Below, one piece after another: positions 49,364 to 60,235 of a stretch of DNA of 64,000 bases. How positions within the stretch are numbered: position 1 is the first letter of the stretch; each line of letters starts with the position of its first letter. The notes beneath the pieces are model-generated. The model had not been told where the DNA came from. It saw only the letters and a list, made by a program, of their open reading frames with translations, and made no database searches. Origin of the DNA: Fomitopsis serialis. Lineage: Eukaryota; Basidiomycota; Agaricomycetes; Polyporales; Fomitopsidaceae. The position numbers and the translations under genes are program-made. Location: positions 150,574 to 214,573 of the forward strand of contig NW_025955030.1 of NCBI RefSeq assembly GCF_022376445.1, written 5' to 3'.

Positions 49364-52300
49364 CTACGGAAGTGAGGCTAAAGGTCCGGGTTTCGTCGGA
49401 TATGCGGCGTGAAAGTCTGAGACGAGCTCCGCAGCGTTTTCGAGTTCCGTGGCGAGAATCCAGGAGGTTTCCTCGTCAGTTCCTTCGTAACCAGCCCAGC
49501 GTACATAGTATAATAACTGGCAGGCACGACGTCGACGATCAATCTTGGAGTCCAGGATTTCGGAGATCTCGAACTCCGGTTCTCCGTCGATAAGGACTGG
49601 CGGAGGTGGAGACTGAACCCGTCCTGGTATGGTGTTCGGAGTTGCGGGCTCGAGCTGTGAGACGTGGAAGACTGGGTGAACAGCACGCATAGTGTCTGGG
49701 AGTCGAAGAGTGAAGGAATGTGAACCGGCTTGGGCGATAATGGTATAAGGTCCTAGGTTCTTTTCGGAGAACTTCTTTGCGGGACGTGTGGAGCGGAAAT
49801 GTTCGGCTTTGACGAAGACGGTATCTCCGACCTTAAGGTCCGGAGCCGGAAGCCGGTGTTTGTCCGCTTGGACCTGGTACCGGGCTTGGGCCTGAACGAT
49901 ATTCGTCCGGAGCAAGGTATGGAGTTCGTCTAAGTCGACGACAAACTCGCGTGCGCGCGCGGAAGTGAGATCGCGTTCGGGATGAACAGCGAGGGCCGGA
50001 TTGTAACCCTTGTTGGCGAAGAAGGGCGAAATTCCGGTGGTTGCATTCGGAGCATTGTTGTAAGCAAACTCCGCAAGGGGCAGGAGACGCGACCAGTTGT
50101 CCTGCTGGTAGTTGCAGTAGACCCGGATGTACTGTTCCAGGGTCTGGTTGACTCGTTCGGTTTGGCCATCGCCTTCCGGATGATAACCGGAGGTGAAGTG
50201 AAGGCGCATGTCGAGGGCTTTACCGAGTGAGCGGAAGAAATGGGACACGAACTCCGAGCCCCGATCGGAGGTAACGTGCGAGGGAACTCCGTGCTTGGAG
50301 AATACATGGAGGACGAAGAGGTCCGCAAGTTCCGGAGCGGTAAGGGTGTCGTGCGTAGGTATGAAAATGGACTGCTTGGTGAGGCGGTCGACTACGACGA
50401 GGATGGCGGTGAAACCATCGGAGTCCGGAAGCTGCTCGATGAGGTCCATGGAGATGGAGTTCCAGGGTCGCTCGGGGATTGGGAGTTGTTTGAGCGTGCC
50501 ATAAGGAAGATGACGGGGGACTTTGGCTCGTGCACAGACGGTACAGGACTTGCAGTAGTCTCGGACGAAGAGACGGAGTCCGGGCCAGGAATAGTCCCGG
50601 AGTATGAGGGCTTGCGTCTTGTTCTGACCGTAGTGTCCAGCGGTCGGATGGTCGTGACGGGATCGGAGTACCCGGAGACGGAGATCGTCCACGTCCGGTA
50701 CGTAGATGTGACCACTAAGGCGCAGGAAGCCTTCTTCGTCGATGCGTTGTCGCCCTGAGAGGCCAGAGCGAGTCCGGCAGCGAGCTCAGAGTCAGGGAAG
50801 GAGGCGGACTGAGCAGTCCGGATGTCGGAACGGAGTAGATGTTCGTCGTGGATGAGGGATGCGCGGAGGACTGGTTCCCGGAGAATGGTTGCCCGGAGAG
50901 AGGAAGCGAGCTGTTCCTGCGTGAAAACAGGTCGGAAGTTGTGTGGGTTGACGACGGAGTAGTCACTATCCCCCTCTTTTGGGTAGACATCCCAACGGCG
51001 CGTGAGTGCGTCGGGTTTGCTTCCGAGTTTTCCGGGGCGGAATCGGATGATCATATTGAACTGCGAGAGGAACTCCGACCAACGCGCTTGACGTCGCGTC
51101 AGGAGTTTTGTGGTAGCGAAGTATTCGAGGTTCTTGTGGTCCGTGACAACGTCGACCGGAGATTCGGAGCCTTCGAGATAATGCCGCCACGTCTTGAAGG
51201 CTTCAAAAATAGCCAAGAGTTCCTTATCGTGAGTGTCGTAGTTCAGTTCCGCACCAGTCAAGGTCCGAGAGTGAAAAGCGATCGGGTGGATTTCCCCGGA
51301 GTCCGCGGTAATGGACAATATTCCGGCGATTGCGTAGTCCGACGCATCGGTCTCGACGGTGATCTGCTTGTCGGGGATCCAGTGGTGCAGGATCGGAGCG
51401 GTGGTGAAAGCCTGCTTTAGCTCGTTGAACGCCTTACGGCAGTCCTCGGAGAAATTCCAGGCAACGGATTTCCGGGTGAGTCGGGTGAGCGGTAGGACGA
51501 TTTCGGAGTAATTGTGAATGAACCGGCGGTAGAAATTGGCGAAGCCGAGAAACGATTGAACGTCTCGGACTTTGCGGGGTTCCGGCCAGTCCAGAATCGC
51601 CTTGACCTTAGACTCAGCCATGGTTAGACCGTCAGCGGAGAGGATGTACCCGAGGTACTCGACGGCATCGGCGTGAAATTCGCACTTGTCCGCACGAGCG
51701 TAGAGGTGATGCTTTCGGAGCCGCCGGAGTACTTCCTTGACGTGTTTCCGGTGGTCCTCGGGGTTATCGGAATAGATGAGAATGTCGTCGAGATAAACCA
51801 CGACGTGAACGTCGAGTAGGTCGGAAAAAATCTCGTTGACAAAACGCTGAAACGCCGCCGGGGCGTTGGAAAGTCCGAAGGGCATGACTTGCCATTCAAA
51901 GGATCCGTATCGAGTTCGGAACGCGGTCTTCCACTCGTCTCCCGGAGCAATCCGGACAAGGTTGTAGGCGTGCCGGAGGTCAATCTTGGTATAGATTCTG
52001 GCCTTCCGAGGACTGTCCAGGAGATCGGAGATGAGGGGAAGAGGATAGCGGTCCTTCCGGGTGATTTTATTCAAACCCCGGTAGTCGACACAGAGACGAA
52101 GCGACCCGTCTTTCTTCTTGACGAAGAGGACCGGAGCTCCGCACGGAGAATTGGAAGGGCGGATGAAACCAGAGCGGAGGTTCTCGTCAATGTACTCTCG
52201 GAGAGTGTCGAGCTCTAGCTTGGACAAGGAATAGATAGGTCCGAGGGGTGGAACAGCGCCGTCCTCAACGGTGATTTTGAGGTCGTACGGGCGGTGTTCC

Positions 52301-53043
52301 GGCAAGATATCCGCCTTGGTCTTGCTGAAGACATCCGCAAACTCGTGGTACTCCTCCGGTATTCCGGTGAGGTCCGGAGGCGAGTCGGAGACGGATGAGC
52401 TGCGAGCAGAGGTTGAATCGACGGCCAGATTGAGCGAATAGCTCGTGGATCCGGCAAGCTTGCAGGCCCTAGAGAACGCCACAGCGTTCACAAGAGATAC
52501 CTGCGGAGCAGTACGCGGAGCAGACGGAGGATCCGGTAAAGGATCCGGAGGGATCGGAGGTGGTACCGAGTCAGATACGGGACGAGTCGGAGGTGCGGTT
52601 CGGAATTGGATGCTGCGCTTCTTCCAATCAATCAACGGATTGTAGGCGGAGAGCCAGCTGTATCCCAGGACGGCGGAGACCGACTTATCGAGCGGAGTGA
52701 CGTAGAAGTCGACGGAGAGAACTTCCCCTGAGGGAAAGTGGAGCGGAATCGAGGCGGTCCGAGTGATGGTCTCGTTAGACGTGCCGTCGAAAAGCTGCAG
52801 TCGGAGCGGAGTAACAGGCGAGGTGACAAGATGGTATTTCTCCGCGAAGTCCGAATCTACAAAACAGTGCGAAGATCCGGAATCGACAAGAGCGCGAAAG
52901 GGTGATGGTACAGAGTCGGAAAATAGTTCAATTGTGAGGGACGAAGGGTCGGAAAGAGCGGACGCGTTGAGTCGGAGAACCTGTTCCGCGCGGGTATCGT
53001 CAACGCAGTCCCCACCGCGCGCGGAAGGTCGGAGGACTGCGGA
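49364..53043 (-). CDS. pol: Pol polyprotein: protease, RT, RNase H, integrase, chromodomain
   Basis: It follows gag in the same frame, directly after a TAG. Aspartic protease: ALVDSGSSHCFVDS (about 52890-52850). RT: CGAPVLFVKKKDGSLRLCVD and VVYLDDILIYS (YLDD about 51790). RNase H: TVETDASDYAIAGILS. Integrase: HPTAGHYGQNKTQALILRDY and CKSCTVCARAK (HHCC zinc site), then the D,D(35)E core (MDLIEQLPDSDGFTAILVVV, TSDRGSEF, PEGDGQTERVNQ). A chromodomain ends it: EFEISEILDSK...LLYYVRWAGYEGTDEETSW, stop at 49364. One base is lost near 50757 at a G run, placing integrase in another frame. Chromodomains direct integration to marked chromatin. Confidence 0.92.
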
Positions 53044-54422
53044 CTAGTTTTTTGACTCCTTCGGAGCCTCTGGAGTCGTCGCCGGAGTTGCTTCGGCAGC
53101 GCGGCCTTTGGCAGCGGACGACGTCTTCTTCGGGCAGGCATTGGCAGTATGTCCGGCACCGCCGCAGAAGAGGCAGAGGTTGTTGTTGAAACGTCGCTGA
53201 CGCTCCTCCTGCGTCAACTTGCCGTCCTTGCCCAGCTTGTCGGAGTACGGCTTAGCGGGGCTTTGGACTGCGCCTTCGGAGTAGACGAAGTCGACGACTT
53301 GGACGGAGTAGAGGAGGACGTGTTCTGCGAGCCGGAGGAACCGGACTTCGCAGGCTGCGACGTTTTGGAGTCGGACTTGGAGTCGGCTGACTTCTGGCCG
53401 GACTTGTGCGAGCTGGGGGATTCCCTAGACTGCTCAGCCTTGCGCTCCCAGTAACGATGGTCGAGCGCTTGGGCCAGGTTTCGGAGCTCCTCCAGAGTGG
53501 AGGGCTTCCCGACTTCGGAGATGCGGTCCTTCAGACGCGCCGGAAGACCTTTGTAGAACTGGTAGCGGAGGGCGGAAGTGCCCCAACGAACCTGTGTCGC
53601 GAGACGGCTGAAGTTGGTGATGTACTTCGCGATCCGTTGATTCTCGGACATGGACAGGTTTACGAGGTCGTGTTCCGCTTGTCCGGTGGCGTCGTACGGA
53701 CCGAAGTTGATTCGGAGTTCCTGCTGGAACTCCTCGTAGTCCGTCAGGAACAAGGGAGGGGTAGACGACACTTGCTCCAATAGGTACGGCTCGAACCATT
53801 GCAGAGCAGTACCTTTGAGATAGGAGACGGCGTACGTGACCTTCTTCTCGTCGGAGTCGAATGTCTGGGGGCGAGCTTTGAAAACGAGCTCCAGCTGGGT
53901 GAAGAACGACCGGAGTTTGGTCGAGTCCGAACCGTCGAACTGGTCCGGCTCCCGGACGTTGTTCCGCTCGCGCGAAGAGGGTTGCGTCGGAGCGGCAGAC
54001 TGTCGCTGGAGGGTGGTAGCCAGGAGCGAAATAGCTCCGGCGAGCTCGTGGTTGACATCCTGACCCGTTGGAGGCGGGTCACGACGAGGTGACGAACGGA
54101 TGGAAGGAGGTAGCGGAACCAACTCCGGAAGAATTGGAGAACGATCTGGAATCGGTTGTGGAGGCCAGTTGATTGGTCCGCCCGGACTATAGACCGGGTT
54201 TGCTCCTCCTTCACGGAAGGCAGGATCCTCAAACGGATTGTGGCTGGTGCGACGGGAAGAAGGAACCGGAGAACGTGAAACGGTGTCCGGTGGGAGTATT
54301 ACAGCGGTACCCCTAACTGTGGGCGTAACGGGTGCAGCTCGAGTGGGTGTAACCGGAGTCGGATTGTTGACCAACGGAACATTATAACGTCGGGCGGAGA
54401 ACCCGCGGAAATCGTCGGTCAT
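53044..54422 (-). CDS. gag: Gag (capsid, CCHC zinc knuckle)
   Basis: The ATG at 54422 opens a Pro/Thr/Ser-rich N-terminus. The capsid region follows ([72 protein letters not shown]), a typical Retrotrans_gag/Ty3 capsid. Near the end is a zinc knuckle [14 protein letters not shown] (CX2CX4HX4C, about 53185-53144). The frame ends at TAG (53044-53046) after PKESKN. One base appears missing near 53258, before [15 protein letters not shown]. Confidence 0.88.
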
Positions 54423-54453
54423 GTCGAGATCCCAAGAGTCAGTTCGAATATAC

Positions 54454-55069
54454 TGTTAGGATCGTGCGCTCGAGACGAAGTCCGAGGTCGGAGTTACGAA
54501 GTCCGGAGTTTCGGAGCGCAGTGGAATGAGGACTTGGCGAAGCTATTAACAACGCCCCTGGGAGAACTCGACGAGGTCCTCTATTTGGACTTGGACGGAG
54601 GTGGACTATGACGGAGTCCGGAGATAGAGTCGGAGGAAGGAGGAGGAGAAGACGAGAGCGAGAGAGAGAAGAGAGAAACTAGACAGAGGTCGGACGGAAG
54701 TCCGGAGTTCAGACAGGAGTTCGGAGGAAAGGAATCGGATTGGTTAGACGAGGATAAACGAGATATTCGAACTGGAGTACAACAGTGCTACAGTTCGGTC
54801 TTTTATACTAAGAGTCCTAATTGTGAACGGAAGACAATAAGTCGGAGGAAGGGATACGGAAAACAATAACGGAAGACCGGAGATGTTAGTAACCGGAGTG
54901 AATACAATAAGCTAATTGTCCGTGCAAGATAGAGACCATGCGGTACGCTAATTGTAATGCGGGAGAAGATAGGCTAAGCGAATACAATTAGACCGGAGTT
55001 CGGAGAAACGGAGACGGAGAAAACGGAACTGGAGTTCGGAGGTGGTCTTGGTGGCACGGAACGTGACAG
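54454..55069 (-). repeat. 5' LTR of Gypsy element
   Basis: Same 616 bases as 47499-48114 with three substitutions and two compensating single-base indels. Transcription of gag-pol should start within it. The primer-binding site just inside (GTATATTCGAACTG on the minus strand) does not match a tRNA 3' end that I can name. Confidence 0.95.
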
Positions 55070-55074
55070 CAAGT
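55070..55074. repeat. Target site duplication GCAAG, right copy
   Basis: Matches 47494-47498. Confidence 0.92.
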
Positions 55075-56387
55075 TGTCCTGCCCTGTAAGTGAAAACTCC
55101 GCCATAAGTGTCCATGTATAACACCTCAACCAATGTACTGGTACTCACACAAATAGTACTCATATACTCATGGAATGCATTTATGCTTTACTCACTACTT
55201 GTTGTACGGTCTCAGCAGCAACTGGGGGTGATAGAGGTCAAATGTAGGTGGGATGCCACACATATGGCTGGCTCTGTTGCACAGCAGCTAATGCACTATA
55301 TACACAGATCTTTAGAGTTTTAGCATCTATAAGTTCTAACCAACAATGCTGGGGTATTAAATCATAACAGGATTGTATGCATACCATGCGATGCGATGAT
55401 GTTCGCGCTGGTGGCTGACCTAGTGGCTGAGAAAAGGAGTGAGTTGGAATCGTGCACCTCGTCCTTGATTGGTGTCGGATAAAACGGAAATAGGACCCAC
55501 TAATAGTACATCAATGTTAGTATTGTCCGAGGTTGTTTGGAGTCAATGGCGTGACAGCCGGGGGTCGGTATGCAGAAGTGGTCGTAGTGGCGTGAAAGCG
55601 CCCGTATGCTCGTTAAGTGTGCAATGCACTCGAGCGATGTTCACTCGGGCACCGCTTCGGGCATGTCCCCGAACTGCCCGAGACGATGTTCGTCTCGCTC
55701 TACACGACCTCCTGCTTGTCCAATCCCCAAGAGACTTCACACATAGCATTTAGATATACAACACATGTTGCATACCAAGTTTGGAGACAATCCAACCACA
55801 GGAGATGATGTGATAAGTTCTTCTCCTTCCTATAGCCCCCTATAGCCAATTGAATGAATGCCCTTGTCATCTCATCTCAGAAGCTTATTGTAAGTGTAAG
55901 TACATACACATATGATGCCAATGTAAATTCTGAGAAGTAGTCATAATGTCTGGATGCATGTAGAGGCTCCAAATGAATGAATATGCTTTTTGTACATGTG
56001 AACATTCTCATGACATTGAGGCACATATACTAGTCCTGATACTGTGAGTATACACCAAAACAGTACATGAATGTGCTTGCAACATACTGGTAGAGCTTTC
56101 ATGAGCTACAGTGGAGTGGTTGTAATGTTATGCATGCCCCCTTGTGGCGAAGTTTCGCATTTTGGGGCCAGTAATCCTTCATCAAGCACTATGTGTTGCT
56201 TGTGGATAATCATAGCAGTTTTCTAGAGTTTATTAGAGTATATTATGCCCACTTCTGGCCGCTCTATTGATGGGTATTAGGTAGGCATCACTGAGGAGAT
56301 AGTCATACTATTCCGAGGTAATAACACATTGTATACACTTGGTAAGCTTATATACAGTGTAAGTATCACTACTAAATGTATGACCCA
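55075..56387. other. AT-rich interior of long-TIR element, right part
   Basis: About 1.3 kb of clearly lower GC than the surrounding genes. Short tandem phrases (CCTATAGCCCCCTATAGCC at about 55832) and many TGTATA-type steps are present. No transposase or other protein is recognisable. Confidence 0.55.
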
Positions 56388-56930
56388 AGATATTGCGAGA
56401 AGAAAAGAAGAAGGGAGCGAGATATTCGTGCTCGTCGTCACCGACAGCGAGCACAGCACCCGACGCGGTGGCGAGCGCGCGTGGGAATCACCCGATCAAC
56501 GACCGTGGGAGTGCCGCGAGGCTCGGGAACGCGCCACCCAGCCGCGCATCAGAGTCAACGCGGACCCGATCTCCGCACGGGCCCGCCATGGTCGTCGACG
56601 GTGAGCGCGATGCGATGGGCCCGTGCGCGTGGCGGCGAGCTCAGCGGGCGTGGCGTCGGCTTACCAAACGTCGGGCGCGACGCCCGGGATCGGGAAGATC
56701 CGTGATCTTGAGGGGAGCGCCCTCAGCCACGTAGCACGTGCGCTGCTCGAGGGATACCGGACTTGGGCAATGGAGAGGAGGAGGGGGATGATTACCTTAA
56801 CGAGGAAAGGGGACGGTGGGCAGTGGTAAATTGCGTGTATGCGGGGACAGGGCTAACTGATTCGTTAGCTACGCGATACGATACCCGTATCAAGAGCTTA
56901 TCAGCCGGGAGATATCCGAGAGCGAGGTGC
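56388..56930 (+). repeat. Right TIR, uninterrupted copy (empty site)
   Basis: The undisrupted partner of 43907-47283. At 56795-56805 it retains CCTTAACGAGG, the sequence that the 2.8-kb element split in the left TIR. Confidence 0.85.
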
Positions 56931-57064
56931 TCGCTCGTCGGCTACCCCGGCCCACCTGCTCCATTTGGTAGGTGGTCTCAGATTCAGATCGGTCCGATCC
57001 GATCCCGGTCCACCTGCCTAACGCGGAATGAACGCGGGGCGAGACATTGATGTCCTCCGTCTGA

Positions 57065-57360
57065 GTGATTGCAACCCATTCCTCGGTGCTATGCCCAGCC
57101 AGAGGCCGCAAGGCAATTGAAGCCATGATGGTTATTCACAATCTTGCCATCGATTGGGGGGATAAGCCAGAAGACATCCTCAGCTTCGATCCACGGGATG
57201 ATTGGACTGCAGAGGATTTGGATGACGCGGTGATAGACCCTGACCTTGTTCATGTCATTTTCACGACCATGCAGACGTACCCAAGCATGAAACGGAGGCA
57301 TGGTTGAAGAGAATGGGCCTGCAGAAACGTTTAGATCTACTTGACGAACTCTTTCCATTG
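57065..57360 (+). pseudogene. Harbinger-type transposase (DDE_Tnp_4) C-terminal scrap
   Basis: KAIEAMMVIHNLAIDWGDKP (about 57112-57172) matches the C-terminal phrase of PIF/Harbinger-like DDE transposases found in many fungi. The catalytic residues lie upstream in the family and are absent here. A short acidic tail follows to a stop at 57307. Confidence 0.55.
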
Positions 57361-57552
57361 TAGTAACCAGTAACGACAGATTATGTATCCAAATTAAAAG
57401 CCCTAAGTAAGTATTCCTCCGCCGCCTCCCTGAGCTTCGCAGAGACACCCTGAGAACTGTTGAGTTCGCGCCGCGATCTCGATCTCCGCCACCGGGCACG
57501 TGACGTACCGCCGGGGGCGGTTCGTCTTCTCGTCTCTCCCCCTTCCCTTCTC

Positions 57553-57713
57553 CTCAGTCGAATTGTACCGCGACTGAGGTGAGACCCAAACCATTACTAT
57601 ACGTTAGGATTGTACTGACTACCTACATAGCGTCTGACCGACGATTTAGGTAGATCAATGCTCAGTCAAATTGTACCGCGACTGAGCGTCTGACCGATGA
57701 TTTAGCTTCTACA
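57553..57713 (+). repeat. Copia LTR end with duplicated hairpin motif
   Basis: CTCAGTCG-10-CGACTGAG (57553-57578) and a near copy at 57661-57686 can each form a short hairpin. GCGTCTGACCGAYGATTTAG occurs at 57630-57649 and 57686-57705. The segment ends TTCTACA at 57713 directly before the primer-binding site, so it is probably the 3' part of a 5' LTR. The LTR start is not visible. Confidence 0.5.
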
Positions 57714-57726
57714 GGTTATGAGCCCC
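57714..57726 (+). other. Primer-binding site, half-tRNA type (tRNA-iMet)
   Basis: GGTTATGAGCCCC is complementary to the anticodon stem-loop of eukaryotic initiator tRNA-Met (GGGCTCATAACC). Priming by an internally cut initiator tRNA is the known habit of copia-type elements, and the gag-like frame follows at once. Confidence 0.65.
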
Positions 57727-57810
57727 GGACGGTGTTTCTGACCCGCCCGCTTACCTGAGGCTTCTCCTCAGCTATTCAGACCTCGGAACAAGTTTGAGGC
57801 ACCCATCAAA

Positions 57811-59539
57811 GTGTGCCTACCCCGCATATTCCCCGCATATAGCCACCTTCTCGGCCAACGACGAATACCCCGACCTCGAGTCCCAGGGTCTCGGTGCCCA
57901 AAACGCCGAGAGCTCAAACGGATCTATCTCCGGCGCCCAAGATTGATTTCAAGGCGACCGCCAAGGAGAAGATCAAGCTCCTCCACATACCATCGTCTCT
58001 ACTCAACGGCGGTGTCATCCTCGATCGTAAGAAGGATAACTGGTATGACTGGAAAACATATATCGAGAACTCACTGAAGATCTGCTTCGCGTGGGGCTAC
58101 CTGTCTGGCGAGGAGATCGTTCCTTCCGACGACGACGACCCCCGCTCGGTCATCAACTTCCGCAGGAACGAGCAGATGATCATCGCTCTTCTTAGCTCGA
58201 AGGCCGCGAAGGAGGAACAACACTTCATAGCTCGGTTCACCAACGCGCGCCCTCTATGGATCGCTCTCTGCGGCCGTCACAAGAAGCAGCCCGGGGCGTA
58301 CGCCCAGGTTCGTCTACTCCAGGACTTCCTCTCCTGTCGCTACACAGCCGAGGAACATTTCTCGGAGACGACCACGCGACTCCAGGAGCTCGCGGAACAT
58401 ATCTTCCATATCGGCATCCCCAACATCGAGGTCTTCATGACCATAGGAATGCTCAACGCGATGAACGGCTACCTTAGTCACCTCCAATCGCAAGTCGGTA
58501 CGTCCCTCACGACTTCAGTCACCTCGGGCGTCCCCTACACTTCCGTCGACATCGCCGAGTGCCTCAATCTCGAGCAGCGCATCATCTCAGACAACAAGGC
58601 GTCCTCGTCGCCACGGCTCTCGCCGCCTACTTGAAGCCCGGGAAGTCGATGCCGTCGCAGAAGACGTGCACCAACGCTAAGTGCCCGCGTCCGAACGGTC
58701 ATACCGCCCGGAATGCTGGGCTCCGGGTGGAGGAATGGAAGGACGTCGAGAGGAGGTGCTGGTGAACAAGAAAAGGGGAAGGGACCGGGCAAGGCTAGCT
58801 CCGGTGCCGCCTCGGGGACCGACCGTGACAAGATGGGGCGGGCGTACATCGTGGATGGTAAGACCGGCCACGCTTATCTCTGAGCACGGTCCCACCGGCA
58901 TCCATGTCCTCTACCTCTCAGGCTGATGACGCCACGCCGTCCGAGTCCGACTTCGCTGGGCTGACGACTGACGCGTCTCCCGAATGGCTCGTGTCTGTTG
59001 CTGTGCCAGCTGACCTCTTCGAGTACGAAGCTCTGGTGTCTGTTGAAGACGAAGAGGCTGTCTCTCTGAACTGGTCCTCACACTCTCGGGCTCCGTCTGA
59101 TCCCACTGCTTTCTCGGTGGCTCCAGTGCCTGTGGCTGCTCGCCGTGTCTCTACTGCTGGGACTGAGCCTTTCGTATTCGACTCGGGCGCCTCCACGCAC
59201 TTGTCTCCTCATAAGGCCGACTTCCACGACCTTCGTCCGATTGCTCCGCCGCTCGAAGTCTGGCACCGCCGCCTGGGCCACGTCAACCATCGTACCATTC
59301 ACAACATGGCTCGTCTCGGGTCAGTCACAGGTATGCCCATCATCCTCTCCCCACCAGCAAAATGTGAACATTGCATTCTCGGCAAACAGATGAGAAGTGC
59401 GGTTCCGAAGGTGCGGGTGGGGGAAAAGGCAACTAGGGTCCTGGGTACAGTGTTCGTGGACGTGCAGGGGCAGCAGGACGTGCGTTCCGCCTCTGGGAAC
59501 TTCATCAGGAAAAACCGCCCGCAGGGCAGGAGCTCTTAG
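57811..59539 (+). pseudogene. Truncated Ty1/copia retrotransposon (gag, protease, pre-integrase)
   Basis: Gag of the UBN2/Retrotran_gag type runs from about 57894: KKDNWYDWKTYIENSLKICF, FTNARPLWIALCGRHKK, RLLQDFLSCRYTAEEHFSET. After a frame change near 58610 come a protease DSGAS (FVFDSGASTHLSPHKADFHD, about 59178-59240). Without the usual linker, the pre-integrase domain LEVWHRRLGHVNHRTIHNMA with CEHCILGKQ follows. The frame ends at 59539 before any integrase core. RT, RNase H and a 3' LTR are missing, so the copy is dead. Confidence 0.75.
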
Positions 59540-60235
59540 AATTGATTTGAAGATAGCCAAACCGGTTTGAAGCGGTCAAACCGCTCAAACACGACTCAAT
59601 ACAAGTACCCCTGTTTAAAGGTGTCAAAATTATCAACCAGTTGCAAGATTGCCTCGTTTGCTTGAATCAGGTTGTATGGTTTGGTCTTACTATGAATACA
59701 TCCATAGCAGCGCTCTCCACGGGGAACATTTGAGTTTGGTATGATTGAAATGTCTTCAGAGAATAGCAAAAATATGTTTAATGACTTTCTTGTTCTCTCT
59801 CATTTGATTCAAAGCACACGGTTTCAGGGCCGCTGTTCCCTCAGGGTTGTTATTCCTCAATTTATTTACCCGCCCGGATAACGCACATTCATGAATTAGC
59901 TGTCATAAATATATCGATTTCGTACATGGGCGTGATGGGCGACGGTACACAGCGGCAATCCTACACGACGGGTATGCGAATGCGGTGGACATGGATACAA
60001 CGTGAGGGGGCTGGATATCATTGGAGGGCAGCGGAGAGCGGTACAACAACAGAGACAATAACGCCAGCGGAGATGATACGCGTGAGGATGACGCCAGCAA
60101 AGATGATGCGATGCAGCAAAGACGATGAGCAAAGATGAGGAGAGAGGAAAGACAGTATCTTACAAGCGACCCTCCAACATCAGAGCCCTGTGGATAGCTC
60201 AGTCTTGCAACCTACTGATGAGATAACCCACGCAC
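59540..60235. other. Gene-free AT-rich stretch
   Basis: It contains AACCGGTTTGAAGCGGTCAAACCGC (59559-59583), a local palindromic pattern around GGTTTGA/TCAAACC, and simple GATGATACG/AAGATGATGCG repeats (60070-60130). No gene is supported. Confidence 0.4.

Larger units (their letters stand above)
47499..55069 (-). mobile_element. Ty3/Gypsy LTR retrotransposon (chromovirus), 7571 bp
   Basis: The element is complete, with 616-bp LTRs, 5-bp target duplications, gag, protease, RT, RNase H, integrase and a C-terminal chromodomain, all on the minus strand. The 5' LTR is therefore at 54454-55069. The LTRs differ by three substitutions and two single-base indels, so insertion is recent. Between the integrase end and the 3' LTR lies an extra 1.2-kb segment carrying a gene on the opposite strand. 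Single-base losses in gag (about 53258) and between RNase H and integrase (about 50757) interrupt the frame. Confidence 0.93.
43907..56930. mobile_element. Long-TIR DNA transposon (2.6 kb) split by two nested insertions
   Basis: The outer ends are GCACCTCGCTCTCGG at 43907 and its reverse complement ending at 56930. The inverted repeats, about 545 bases each, match almost base for base. Flanks TCGCTCGCTC (43897-43906) and TCGCTCGTC (56931-56939) agree apart from one C, which fits a 9-10 base target duplication as made by Mutator-like elements; the flank is low-complexity, so this is tentative. Removing the two insertions leaves about 2620 bases: two TIRs and about 1.5 kb of AT-rich interior without a transposase, so the element is non-autonomous. 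Confidence 0.7.

Noticed and set aside
56388..56930. GC-rich repeat first taken for a solo LTR
   Set aside because: It does not start TG or end CA, and it occurs as an inverted, not direct, pair around an AT-rich core, so a terminal inverted repeat fits better.
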